The position numbers and the translations under genes were made by a program. A DNA stretch of 64,000 nt from positions 930,001-994,000 of the forward strand of contig JAZAYU010000034.1 in NCBI GenBank assembly GCA_038501625.1, read 5' to 3'. This stretch comes from Corbicula japonica. Lineage: Eukaryota > Mollusca > Bivalvia > Venerida > Cyrenidae. The notes under the pieces were generated by a model that made no database searches, was not told the DNA's origin, and saw only the letters and a program-made list of their open reading frames with translations. Below are positions 22,802-35,700 of this stretch, one piece after another (within the stretch, counting starts at the first letter, position 1; each line of letters opens with the position of its first letter).

Positions 22802-25800
22802 TTTTATTATGTTTTACTTTTAAAAGTTTCATTTTTAAATTTAAAACTCTAAATATACTTTATTATTAGTGTAGAATAATACAAAGTTATTAAGTTATTT
22901 TTTATGTTAATATATACTTCAAAGTCACATCATCATCATCATCATCATCATCATCATAGGTTATCAATCGTGATATTCCTCATTCACATCATCATCAAAC
23001 ATTTTACATTTGGAAATGACCATTTCTTTCATTAAACTTATTTATTTACAGAATGTCTTAGAAGATTATGTGATGGAGAAGAAGCAAATTTCTGAGTGAT
23101 TGTTTTATTCAAATATATTAACAACTTAATTTGATAAAAAAAATCAATTTAAACAATTAATTACGTGAATTGTAAAGACAATAGTTAACAAACTGTGAAG
23201 ATATTTCTGTTAAACATATGTAAACTTACCGCTACGGAATCAAAGGGTGTGAAAATTCCTTGAACGAATCTTGTCATTGGCTGCACGTAGCCGTATTTTC
23301 CCAGATAAACATTATACAGTTAATGTTATCGGAAAGCGGTTAATGAAAAATATACGTTTTCCATTTCTTTGACAACGAAATTGCAATACACATGGTGGGA
23401 AGACATTGAACACACAGAGAAAAAGCAGCACAGATATAAACAAGCACATAAACACCACATACGCGGATCCAGATTATACATAAACTTACTCCCCAATAAC
23501 CACTAGACGACCATGTACTCTGTTTTCACAACAGCACGAAGGCGTCGTTGTGCTATGTTTATCTGTGGTTGTCACGGAAACAGACGAGCTTGAAACTGGT
23601 CTAGATGATGGTTCAGTCGAGGATGATATAATCTTCGTTGTTGTTGAGGGACATTCTTCTTCTATAATTCTAAAACAAAGCAAAAATCTATGAATGAATA
23701 AATGTTTAAGCGATACATTTCCTCAATTTACACCTACAAACATTACAATCCCTTATCATTTCATGCCGAAAAAATAATATGATGAACTTGCATTTAATGT
23801 TTGTCTCTCTGCGACTGTTCTCATAGTACAGTTCTCATTTAGGCTATCAATGTTATAATTATCATTTGGAAATAATATTCAATTCAATGCAAGTTGGTGT
23901 ATTTGACAGCATATTTTTTATCCCGTTTTTTAATCGGAGTTACTGTTGATAAGCTTATGCGAAAAATAGATAAATTACTTTTTCACCTGAACTTAAAAAT
24001 AAAGTATAACTGAGATACCAATTGAGTAAGACTATAAAAAATCAACTTCTCTACAATAGGCTTTCATTTGAAGTTTTGTTTATAGTTTAATGTTGTACCT
24101 ATCAATACTTTATGCAATTAGCTGATGTATAAAAATTCAAGCTCCCCCCCCCCCCCTCCCCTACCTCCAGTTCAAAAAGAAACGCTACCAACATGATAAT
24201 ATACAGCGTTCTTTATGGTTGGTGATTAACACATTTTAATTTGATCTCTTTGCTAACATGTCTCTTTGCAAGAGGGTTGACAGGGACTTAATTGTTTACG
24301 AAGTGTTCTTGGGAATTATGGAAAAAGAACGTAGAAGCTCGATCAATTTCTTTTATTCCTGCCATGCCATCGTGTTATTGCCGATGTTAACTACAGATGC
24401 TCTAGTCACTGAAAGGTCATTGAGTACCAACCTTTTTATGTTTGACAACGCCAATAGCTTCTAACGGTGTTATATGTTTTAGTGTTTTTGCATGCAACAT
24501 TGTCGTTACTGGATGGGTTGGAAATCTTTCACCAACACAACTTGTTCTTGTTTGTTCATATGAGAACCTGAGGGGGTAAGTGTGTGGTTGGTGCACCCTA
24601 AAATTTTAGAATTTAAAACCCCAGTGGCAAAATGATTTGCAATCGAAAGGTCAAAAGCGTTTACCAATATGGTTATTATTTTCGTTGTTTGTGTTGTCCT
24701 TTTCGAAACTTTATTTGTCCTTTTGGGTATTTAGGCATTTTATTCCGCTTTCACATAAATTCACGCCCAAGAATCTCAAGGTCAAATACAACAACAACAA
24801 CAACAACAACAACAATAGTATTTGTGTTAATAAAACTTATACATGTACATTCATTCATCATTATCATCGTCATTATCGTCGTCATTGTCATCATTATCTC
24901 AAACATTGCGATATAACCATATTGCAAACAACAAACTATCTATTGTTTTTAATGTATAGTAATGAATACATATGAAGTCTCAAATATTTTATGAAGTGAA
25001 TAGTGTATAGAACATATTAAAATTCTACATGTAAGCTAGATCTGAGTTATGAGTTATTCCCAAGCGAGCGTCGTCTATATTTTACCTAGATTAAGCACGA
25101 ATTAAAGCAAGCACATTAGCAGAACATAATACTATAAGGTTCGAAACAAAATTTCAACTTACTCTCCGATGACTACTAGATGACCATGTACTCTGTTCTC
25201 ACAACAGCATGAAGGCGTCGTTGTGCTCGGAGGAATAGTGGTTGTGGTAAGAGCTTTTGTCTGAAGATCGAAAAGTAATTTTTATTGAATGGGTACATGA
25301 AAAAACTAGTACTTTCTAGGATGTTTATTTCACACAAATGCTATCCTTTGAATGCTTTCAAGTAAGGAATACACTCGGCACTGTTGCAAGTACATTTTGT
25401 TTGACACAAAACTGTTGTCGAAATTCAAGGATTGAAAAACAGACATTACAGAGCCTGACAAGGACCGGTTGAAATGTACAGGAGGGCTACAAAACAGGAA
25501 TCAAAACAGTTAGATAAATTTGAAAAAACTGTTAACAATAATAAAAGTAATAATGCAGATTATGAATTTCGACGAGCAAAGTGTAGATGTTCTATGGCAA
25601 AACTTCTTTGACTATAATAATTGTTGATCAAACTCTAAAATATTGTTGTTTATATGAATCAATACTCTAAATACCGTGGATGGTGACTCTGTTGACGACG
25701 TCGTGGTCGATGGTGTGCATACATCAAATGGTGGTTCACCAGGTAACAGAACTTAAACGAAAAATGGTACAAGAATGCTTAAACAAACTGAAACTGACAG

Positions 25801-28800
25801 TTTTGTTTTAACCAGTTCGTTGAAGAGGGTGTAAAGGTGTCAATTTTGTCTTGAAGAAAATAATTTATAAACAAGGTTTATAATAGAGCATTCTAAATGA
25901 GGAATTGGTAGAGTTACCTATGTATCCTGCGTTATTGTGTTACGTTTCTGATTAGTTATTACTATTATTAAAGGGAGCTATTACAATTACTTTATACTGT
26001 TAAAACAAGTAAATTTACAGATTCATTTACATATAATAACGATAAGGGCCCAAGATCCTATAACTGAGTTTAGAGACAACGCTGAAATCTTAAGCATCTG
26101 ATTAGCTGAAATGGAGACTAGTCTTCGATCTGAAATCTAAAGCATATGAATATATGACTAGTCTCCATTTCATGCCAATCAGATGCTTGAGATTTGAGAC
26201 TGGTCTCCAGTTTTTGTTTTATGATCTTGGACAAACTCTCACCTGGAGGCAACGGATATTCTCTGTTTAATTCGTACAGTACTCTACAATATATGGCAGA
26301 TAATGAATTAACGACTTTGTAAAGTCTGAATATGTATCGGAATTAAAACAAATCAAACGGCTTATACATTTGTAAATGTTCAATAACGTACAGTAATAAA
26401 AACATTAATTTTCAAATTCAAAATCTTATTTATTTATTACAAGTTTTGTCTCGATTTTGAATCAGAACATAATTATTTATTTCCATCATCGCTCAAAAAC
26501 TCGTTCATCGTCACTTTAGTGCAATAATGGTTTTACTCCTTTTTATTTCTATGTTACATATATGGCTTTTGCGCTAAGGTGACGATATTTGCATCTTAAA
26601 TAAAATTTATTTTAAAGATTACTTTGTCAGATAACATTCGAAAAAAGGAAAGACTTACTCTGCAATGATAACCAAATGACCGTGTTTCCGATTTTCACAG
26701 CATCCGCAAGCTGGTTCAGTCGTGGGAACAGTTTGTAAGGAAGATGTGGATACAGATCTTTCACTTGTAACTGTTGCCGTAGTACTAGTTGGAGGTTCTG
26801 TACTTGTAACTGTAATTGGAGATGTCCAGTAGGGACTTGTATAAATCGGAGTCGTGTCTGACGATACATATTCTTCACTGGTTGTTCGTACTGTTTCCGT
26901 GGTGGACAATACTTTGACGGTGGTTGATGAAATCCTTTCACTTGTTGGTGGAACTGTTTCCGTGGTGGACAATACTTTGACGGTGGTTGATGAAATCTTT
27001 TCACTTGTTGGTGGAACTGTTTCCGTGGTTGACAATACTTTGACGGTGGTTGATGAAATCCTTTCACTTGTTGGTGGAACTGTTTCCGTGGTGGACAATA
27101 CTTTGACGGTGGTTGATGAAATCCTTTCACTTGTTGGTGGAACTGTTTCCGTGGTTGACAATACTTTACCGGTTGTTGATGTAAACTTTTCACTTGTTGG
27201 TGGAAATGTTTCCGTGGTGGACAATACTTTGACGGTGGTTGATGAAATCCTTTCACTTGTTGGTGGAAATGTTTCCGTGGTGGACAATACTTTGACGGTG
27301 GTTGATGAAATCTTTTCACTTGTTGGTGGAACTGTTTCCGTGGTTGACAATACTTTACCGGTTGTTGATGTAAACTTTTCACTTGTTGGTGGAAATGTTT
27401 CCGTAGTGGACAATACTTTGACGGTGGTTGATGAAATCCTTTCACTTGTTGGTGGAACTGTTTCCGTGGTTGACAATACTTTACCGGTTGTTGATGTAAA
27501 CTTTTCACTTGTTGGTGGAAATGTTTCCGTAGTGGACAATACTTTGACGGTGGTTGATGAAATCCTTTCACTTGTTGGTGGAACTGTTTCCGTGGTTGAC
27601 AATACTTTACCGGTTGTTGATGTAAACTGTTCACTTGTTGGTGGAAATGTTTCCGTAGTGGACAATACTTTGACGGTGGTTGATGAAATCCTTTCACTTG
27701 TTGGTGGAACTGTTTCCGTGGTTGACAATACTTTACCGGTGGTTGATGAAACCATTTCAATTGTTGGTGGAAATGTTTCCGTGGTTGACAATATATTAGC
27801 GGTGGTTGATGAAAACTGTTCACTTGTTGATGGAACTGTTTCCGTGGTTGACAATACTTTACCGGTGGTTGATGAAAAATGTTCACTTGTTGATGGAACT
27901 GTTTCCGTGGTTGACAATACTTTACCGGTGGTTGATGAAAAATGTTCACTTGTTGATGGAACTGTTTCCGTGGTTGACAAAACTTTACCAGTGGTTGATG
28001 TAAACTGTTCACTTGTTGATGGAACTGTATCCGTGGTTGACAATACTTTACCGGGGGTTGATGTAAACTGGTCACTTGTTGATGAAACTGTTTCCGTGGT
28101 TGACAAAACTTTACCAGTGGTTGATGTAAACTGTTCACTTGTTGATAGAACTGTTTCCGTGGTTGACAAAACTTTACCAGTGGTTGATGTAAACTGTTCA
28201 CTTGTTGATGGAACTGTATCCGTGGTTGACAAAACTTTACCAGTGGTTGATGAAAACTGTTCACTTGTTGATGGAACTGTTTCCGTGGTTGACAATACTT
28301 TACCGGTGGTTGATGAAAAATGTTCACTTGTTGATGGAACTGTTTCCGTGGTTGACAATACTTTTCCAGTGGTTGATGTAAACTGTTCACTTGTTGATGG
28401 AACTGTATCCGTGGTTGACAATACTTTACCGGGGGTTGATGTAAACTGTTCACTTGTTGGTGAAACTGTTTCCGTGGTTGACAAAACTTTACCAGTGGTT
28501 GATGAAAACTTTCTACTTGTTTCCGTGGAATAAAATTTACTTGGGAGTGTAGTAAAAACTTTAGAGCTGGTGAAAGCGTCCGATGTTTTATATGATATCG
28601 CAGAAGTTGTTATAGATGTGAATCGTGTTGAAGATGCAAACTTGCTTGGTGTTGTAAGTGATATTGTCCGTCTGCTGCTAACCACAGTAGGTGTTGGTGT
28701 TAAAAGATCTGTTGTAGAGTAACCTGTGGTGATAGGAGTCTCGTCCGTAGACAAACTGGTATATATTGATGTTGATGTCTGTAATTCAATATATTTTCTT

Positions 28801-29658
28801 ATAATTTATAAATAATTTCTTGTATTCATAATGGTTGATATATATTGGAAGTGACTGTCCAGCAGTAACTCCAAACCTGCTTTGTGATGTGATTTTTTAT
28901 TTTTGGAGTTGATTATATTTGTATTAAATACCATAAGTTCTTGTCAAGCCGACTACACTTGCATTAAACATTTTTTCTCAAATAAAAATCGTAATTTTGC
29001 AGAAATACATAGAAATGTAAAATATGAATATGAATATGTAAAATATGAATACATTTTACAAATCAAATTTAAATAACAGTTGAAACTTGAAGTCGTATTT
29101 TATATACATCCCCTTTACATATAATGGTTTATATAACCAATAAGAGCAAAACTGTGACACTACGACATATGGTTGTTATATTTGATGAAAACTACATTTT
29201 GTATAAATATGTTTTGTAAGTATTGTAAGAATTGTAGTACTTTAATAAGCATGCATTTGATCAGCGGGTGTAATCTGATCATTAACTAACCTCAGCAGAA
29301 CTTGAACTTGAAGACTGAATAGTAAATCCGGGTATGGTAGAACTTACAGTAGTAGAACGTGATGAAGAATCAGATGTTGATATCACTGAAAGCGCATATT
29401 AGAATTTTAAGTGATAAACTTTCTCAAAACTTACACGTTGCATTAGCTGTAATAAAATGCTTCTAACAGATATATCAGCTTTTGACTGTATTGCTTTTGC
29501 TCGCCTTATAAAACGGTAACAGACATTTAATATTTTTATGTATTAATTATTTATCATTCATTTACCACTGACCGTTCCAAGGCTGTATCCCCATGGGTTC
29601 TCTTTTTCGTTAATTGTTTGTGGCGTCCTTTTTGAATTGACATACTTATAACAAGCAT

Positions 29659-29722
<64 letters not shown>

Positions 29723-32700
29723 TTTTCGCTGCGTAGGGAGGTTGTGTTTTTTTTAGTGTGGCGATTCCTGATATGCATATATTTATTTTTTTCGGTATTG
29801 ATGTCGTATTATAATCGCATGCTCCATTCTCTAGTCTGATTGATATTCTAGAGTTATCTGATAGTGGTTTATCCTGATAAGTGTAGTTCTTGTTTTGAAT
29901 ATTGCACCATAGAACCTTGTTTAACCCGACAGTGGCAAATTGTTTTGTAAATTGGTAACCCCAATGGTTCTCTTTATCGTTTATAGTTTCTTATTTGAAT
30001 TAATATTCTCTTATAAGCTCATGTTCTCTTTGCCTCTCTACTATGGCTGCATGGGGAGGCTGTTTTTTTTTGTTGTGGCAAAACCTGAATAGTATAAATA
30101 TAGTATAAATAGTGAAAAACAAAAAAAATTACCTTGACTTGTTGGTATTGTTGTTCCATTAGTGGTAAAAGATGAAAATGATGAGCTTGAAACTGATCTC
30201 GTTGTTCCATTAGTGCCAATAGATGTCGCTTTGCTAGTTGTTGATTCTAAAACATCAGTTGTGATTGATGAAACACGAGTGGTAGTAGGTATATCTGTAG
30301 TGTACACAGATGAGCTCGGTGAAACAGACGAGCTTGAAACTAGTCTTGTTGTTTCACTAGTACCAATGGAAGTCAATCTGCTAGTTGTTGATTCTAAATC
30401 ATCAGTTGTGATTGAAGAAACACGAGTTGTATTAGGAATATCTGTAGTGTACACAGTTGAGCTCGGTAAATCAGACGAGCTTGAAACTGGTCTCGTTGTT
30501 CCGCTTGTAACTATAGATGTCGCTGTGCTAGATGTTGAATCTGTTTCGGTTGAGAGTGATGAAATACGAGTTGAGCTAGGTATTTCTGTAGAAGACACAG
30601 ATGAAGACGCGCTTGATGAAATTAACGAGCTTGAAACTGGTCTCGTAGTTCCACTTGTAACAATAGATGTCGCTGAGCTAGATGTTGATTCTTTTTCGGT
30701 TGAAAGTGATGAAATACGGGTTGAGCTAGGTATTTCTGTAGAGGACACAGATGAAGACGCGCTTGATGAAACAGACGAGCTTGAAACAGGTCTCGTTGTT
30801 CCACTAGTTACTATTGATGTCGCTGTGCTAGATGATGATTCTTTTTCGGTTGAAAGTGTTGAAATACGAGTTGAGCTAGGTATTTCTGTATTGGACACAG
30901 ATGAAGACACGCTTGATGAAACTGGCGAGCTTGAAACTGGTCTCGTTGTTCTACTAGTAACGACAGGTGTCGCTGTTCCGCTTGTTACTATAGATGTCGC
31001 TGTGCTAGATGATGATTCTGTTTCGGTTGAGAGTGATGAAATACGAGTTGAGCTAGGTATTTCTGTAGAAGACACAGATGAAGACGCGATTGATGAAATT
31101 AACGAGCTTGAAACTGGTCTCGTAGTTCCACTAGTAACAATAGATGTCGCTGAGCTAGATGTTGATTCTTTTTCGGTTGAAAGTGATGAAATACGGGTTG
31201 AGCTAGGTATTTCTGTAGAGGACACAGATGAAGACGCGCTTGATGAAACAGACGAGCTTGAAACAGGTCTCGTTGTTCCACTAGTTACTATTGATGTCGC
31301 TGTGCTTGATGTTAAATCTGTTTCTGTTGAAAATGATGAAATAGGAGTTGTGCTGTGTATTTCTGTACTTGACACAGATGAAGACGCGCGAGATGAAACA
31401 GACGAGCTTGAAACAGGTCTCGTTGTTCCACTAGTAACTATGGATGTCTCTGTGCTAGATGTTGAATCTGTTTCGGTTGAGAGTGATGAAATACGAGTTG
31501 AGCTAGGTATTTCTGTACTGGACACAGATGAAGACGCGCGAGACGAAACTGACGAGCTTGAAAGGTATCTCGTTGTTTGACTAGTAACTATGGATGTCGC
31601 TTTGCTAGATGATGATTCTTTTTCGGTTGAAAGTGATGAAATACGAGTTGAGCTAGGTATTTCTGTATTGGACACAGATGAAGACGCGCTTGATGAAACT
31701 GGCGAGCTTGAAACTGGTCTCGTTGTTCCACTAGTAACGACAGATGTCGCTGTGCTAGATGTTGATTCTTTTTCGGCTGAAAGTGATGAAATACGAGTTG
31801 AGCTAGGTATTTCTGTATTGGACACAGATGAAGACACGCTTGATGAAACTGGCGAGCTTGAAACTGGTCTCGTTGTTCCACTAGTAACGACAGGTGTCGC
31901 TGTTCCGCTTGTAACTATAGATGTCGCTGTGCTAGATGTTGAATCTGTTTCGGTTGAGAGTGATGAAATACGAGTTGAGGTAGGTATTTCTGTAGAAGAC
32001 ACAGATGAAGACGCGATTGGTGAAATTAACGAGCTTGAAACTGGTCTCGTAGTTCCACTAGTAACAATAGATGTCGCTGAGCTAGATGTTGATTCTTTTC
32101 CGGTTGAAGGTGATGAAATACGGGTTGAGCTAGGTATTTCTGTAGAGGACACAGATGAAGACGCGCTTGATGAAAAAGACGAGCTTGAAACAGGTCTCGT
32201 TGTTCCACTAGTAACTATTGATGTCGCTGTGCTTGATGTTAAATCTGTTTCTGTTGAAAATGATGAAATAGGAGTTGTGCTGTGTATTTCTGTACTTGAC
32301 ACAGATGAAGACGCGCGAGATGAAACAGACGAGCTTGAAACAGGTCTCGTTGTTCCACTAGTAACTATGGATGTCTCTGTGCTAGATGTTGAATCTGTTT
32401 CGGTTGAGAGTGATGAAATACGAGTTGAGCTAGGTATTTCTGTACTGGACACAGATGAAGACGCACGAGACGAAACTGACGAGCTTGAAACTGGTCTCGT
32501 TGTTTGACTAGTAACTATGGATGTCGCTTTGCTAGATGATGATTCTTTTTCGGTTGAAAGTGATGAAATACGAGTTGAGCTAGGTATTTCTGTATTGGAC
32601 ACAGATGAAGACGCGCTTGATGAAACTGGCGAGCTTGAAACTGGTCTCGTTGTTCCACTAGTAACGACAGATGTCGCTGTGCTAGATGTTGATTCTTTTT

Positions 32701-35700
32701 CGGTTGAAAGTGATGAAATACGGGTTGAGCTAGGTATTTCTGTAGAGGACAAAGATGAAGACGCGCTTGATGAAACAGACGAGCTTGAAACGCGTCTTGT
32801 TGTTCCACTAGTAACTATGGATGTCGCTGTGCTTGATGTTAAATCTGTTTCTGTTGAAAATGATGAAATAGGAGTTGTTCTGTGTATTTCTGTACTTGAC
32901 ACATATGAAGACGCGCGAGATGAAACAGACGATCTTGAAACAGGTCTCGTTGTTCCACTAGTAACTATGGATGTCGCTGTGCTAGATGTTGAATCTGTTT
33001 CGGTTGAGAGTGATGAAATACGAGTTGAGCTAGGTATTTCTGTCCTGGACACAGATGAAGACGCGCGAGACGAAACTGACGAGCTTGAAAGGTATCTCGT
33101 TGTTTGACTAGTAACTATGGATGTCGCTTTGCTAGATGATGATTCTTTTTCGGTTGAAAGTGATGAAATACGAGTTGAGCTAGGTATTTCTGTATTGGAC
33201 ACAGATGAAGACGCGCTTGATGAAACTGGCGAGCTTGAAACTGATATCGTTGTTCCACTAGTTACTATAGATGTCGCTGTGCTAGATGTTGATTCCTTTT
33301 CGGTTGAAAGTGATGAAATACGAGTTGAGCTAGGTATTTCTGTATTGGACACAGGTGATAACGCGCTTGATGAAACAGACGAGCTTGAAACGGGTATCGT
33401 TGTTCTACTAGTAACTATTGATGTCGCTGTGCTAGATGATGATTCTTTTTCGGTTGAAAGTGATGAAATACGAGTTGAGCTAGGCATTTCTGTAGAGGAC
33501 ACAGATGAAGACGCGCGAGATGAAACAGACGAGCTTGAAACTGATCTCGTTGTTCCACTAGTAACTATAGATGTCGCTGTGCTAGATGTTGATACTTTTT
33601 CGGTTGAAAGTGATGAAATACGAGTTGAGCTAGGTATTTCTGTAGAAGACACAGATGAGAACGCGATTGATGAAACAGACGAGCTAGAAACTGGTCTCGT
33701 TGTTCGACTTGTAACTATAGATGTCGCTGTGCTAGATGTTGATTCATTTTCGGTTGAAAGTGATGAAATACGAGTTGAGCTAGGTATTTCTGTAGAAAAC
33801 ACAGATGAAGACACGCTTGATGAAACTGACGAACTTGAAACGGGTATCGTTGTTCCTCTAGTAACTATAGATGTCGCTGTGCTAGATGTTGATTCTTTTT
33901 CGGTTGAAAGTGATGAAATACGGGTTGAGCTAGGTATTCCTGTACTGGACACAGATGAAGACGCGCTTGATGAAATTGACGAGCTTGAAACGGGTCTCGT
34001 TGTTCCACTAGTAACTATGGATGTCGCTGTGCTAGATGTTGATTCTTTTTTGGTTGAGAGTGATGAAATACGAGTTGAGCTATGTATTTCTGTACTGGAC
34101 ACAGGTGAAGAAGCGCTTGATGAAACTGACGAGCTTGAAACTGGTCTCGTTGTTCCACTAGTAACTATAGATGTCGCTGTGCTAGATGTTGATTCTTTTT
34201 CGGTTGAAAGTGATGATATAGTTGAGCTAGGTATTTCTGTATTGGACACAGATGAAGACGCGCTTGATGCAACGGAAGAGCTTGAAACGGGTCTCGTTGT
34301 TCCACTAGTAACAATGGATGTCACTGTACTTGATGTTGAATCTGTTTCTGTTGAGGGTGATGAAAAACGTGTTGAGCTAGGTATGTCTGTAGAAGACACA
34401 GATGAAGACGCGTATGATGAAATAGAGGGGCTTGAAAATGGCCTCGTCGTTCCACTAGTAACTATAGATGTCGATGTGCTAGATATTGATTCTTTTTCAG
34501 TTGAAAGTGATGAACTTCGAGTTGAGCTAGGTATTTCTGTAGAAGACACGGATGAAGACGCGCTTGATGAAACAGACGAGCTTGAAACTGGTCTCATTGT
34601 TGCACTAGTAACTATGGATGTCGCTGTGCTGGATGTTAATTCTTTTTCGGTTGACAGTGATGAAAAACGGGTTGAGCTAGGTATTTCTGTACTGGACACA
34701 GATGAAGATGCGCTTGATGAAACTGACGAGCTTGAAACTGGTCTCGTAGTTCCACTAGTATCTATAGATGTCGCTGTGCTAGATGTTGATTCTTTTTCAA
34801 TTGAAATTGATGAAATACGAGTTGAGCTAGGTATTTCTGTAGAAGACACAGCTGAAGACACGCTTGATGAAACTGACGAGCTTGAAACTGGTCTCGTTGT
34901 TCCACTAGTTCTCATGGATGTCGCTGTGCTAGATTTTGAACCTATTTCTGTTGAGATTGGTGAAGTACTAGTTGTGCTATGTTCATCTGTGGTTGACGCG
35001 GATGAAAATGTGCTTGATGAAACATATGAGCTTGAAACTGATCTTGATGATGCTTCAGTCGATGATGATTTAATCGTCGTTGTTGACGAGGGACATTTTT
35101 CTTTTTTAATTCTAAAACAAAGCACAACTCTATTAATGAATCAATTTTCAAGCGATACATGTCCTCAACTTACACCTTCAAACATTACAATCCCTTATCA
35201 TTTTATCCCGAAAAATATAATATGATGAACTTCCATTTAATGGTTTTCTCTCTGTGATTGTTTTTATTTTACATTCCTCATTCGGAACTTGTAATGAATT
35301 CAATGCACGCTGGTATGCGATTGTATTTAACACCATTTTATCCCGTTTTTGTCGGAGCTATTGGAGATAAGATGCCAAAAGTAGATAAATTTCTTTTTCA
35401 CCCAAACTTAAAAATAAAATTAATCTGAGAACCCAATTCACCAAGGCTTTAAAAATCCACTTTCTATATCAATTTGTTCCATCCTAAGATTTATGTTGTA
35501 CCATTTCAAAACCTCATGTTGTTTAATATGTGATGCATAAAAATTTAAGCCGGCGATAGCTGTCAAATGGCAAAGATTGAAGACGTCACCAAACATTACA
35601 CGCCCGGGAAAAATTGTGAAGCTTCCTTCTGTACATCTAAAATTAATGCCTTAGATAAAGCTATGACTACATGTTTACTGTTTAGATTTATCAGTTTCGT

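Noticed and set aside
24143..24163. C-run as a possible functional tract
   Set aside because: A simple homopolymer in an intron; nothing around it suggests a role.
26627..28453. 608-residue minus-strand frame rich in His/Gln/Pro
   Set aside because: A second frame of the same repeat; it does not join the flanking exons in phase.
26854..28533. 559-residue plus-strand frame
   Set aside because: Shadow of the 21-residue repeat exon; no start context, splice or conserved domain.
26890..35100. CRISPR-like regular spacing
   Set aside because: Contiguous tandem coding repeats without spacers, in an intron-containing animal gene.
30162..35225. Long plus-strand open frames (Val/Asp/Glu-rich) over the giant repeat exon
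   Set aside because: They are antisense to a well-supported minus-strand exon with splice sites and conserved Cys modules; tandem units of 150 bp keep the other strand open.
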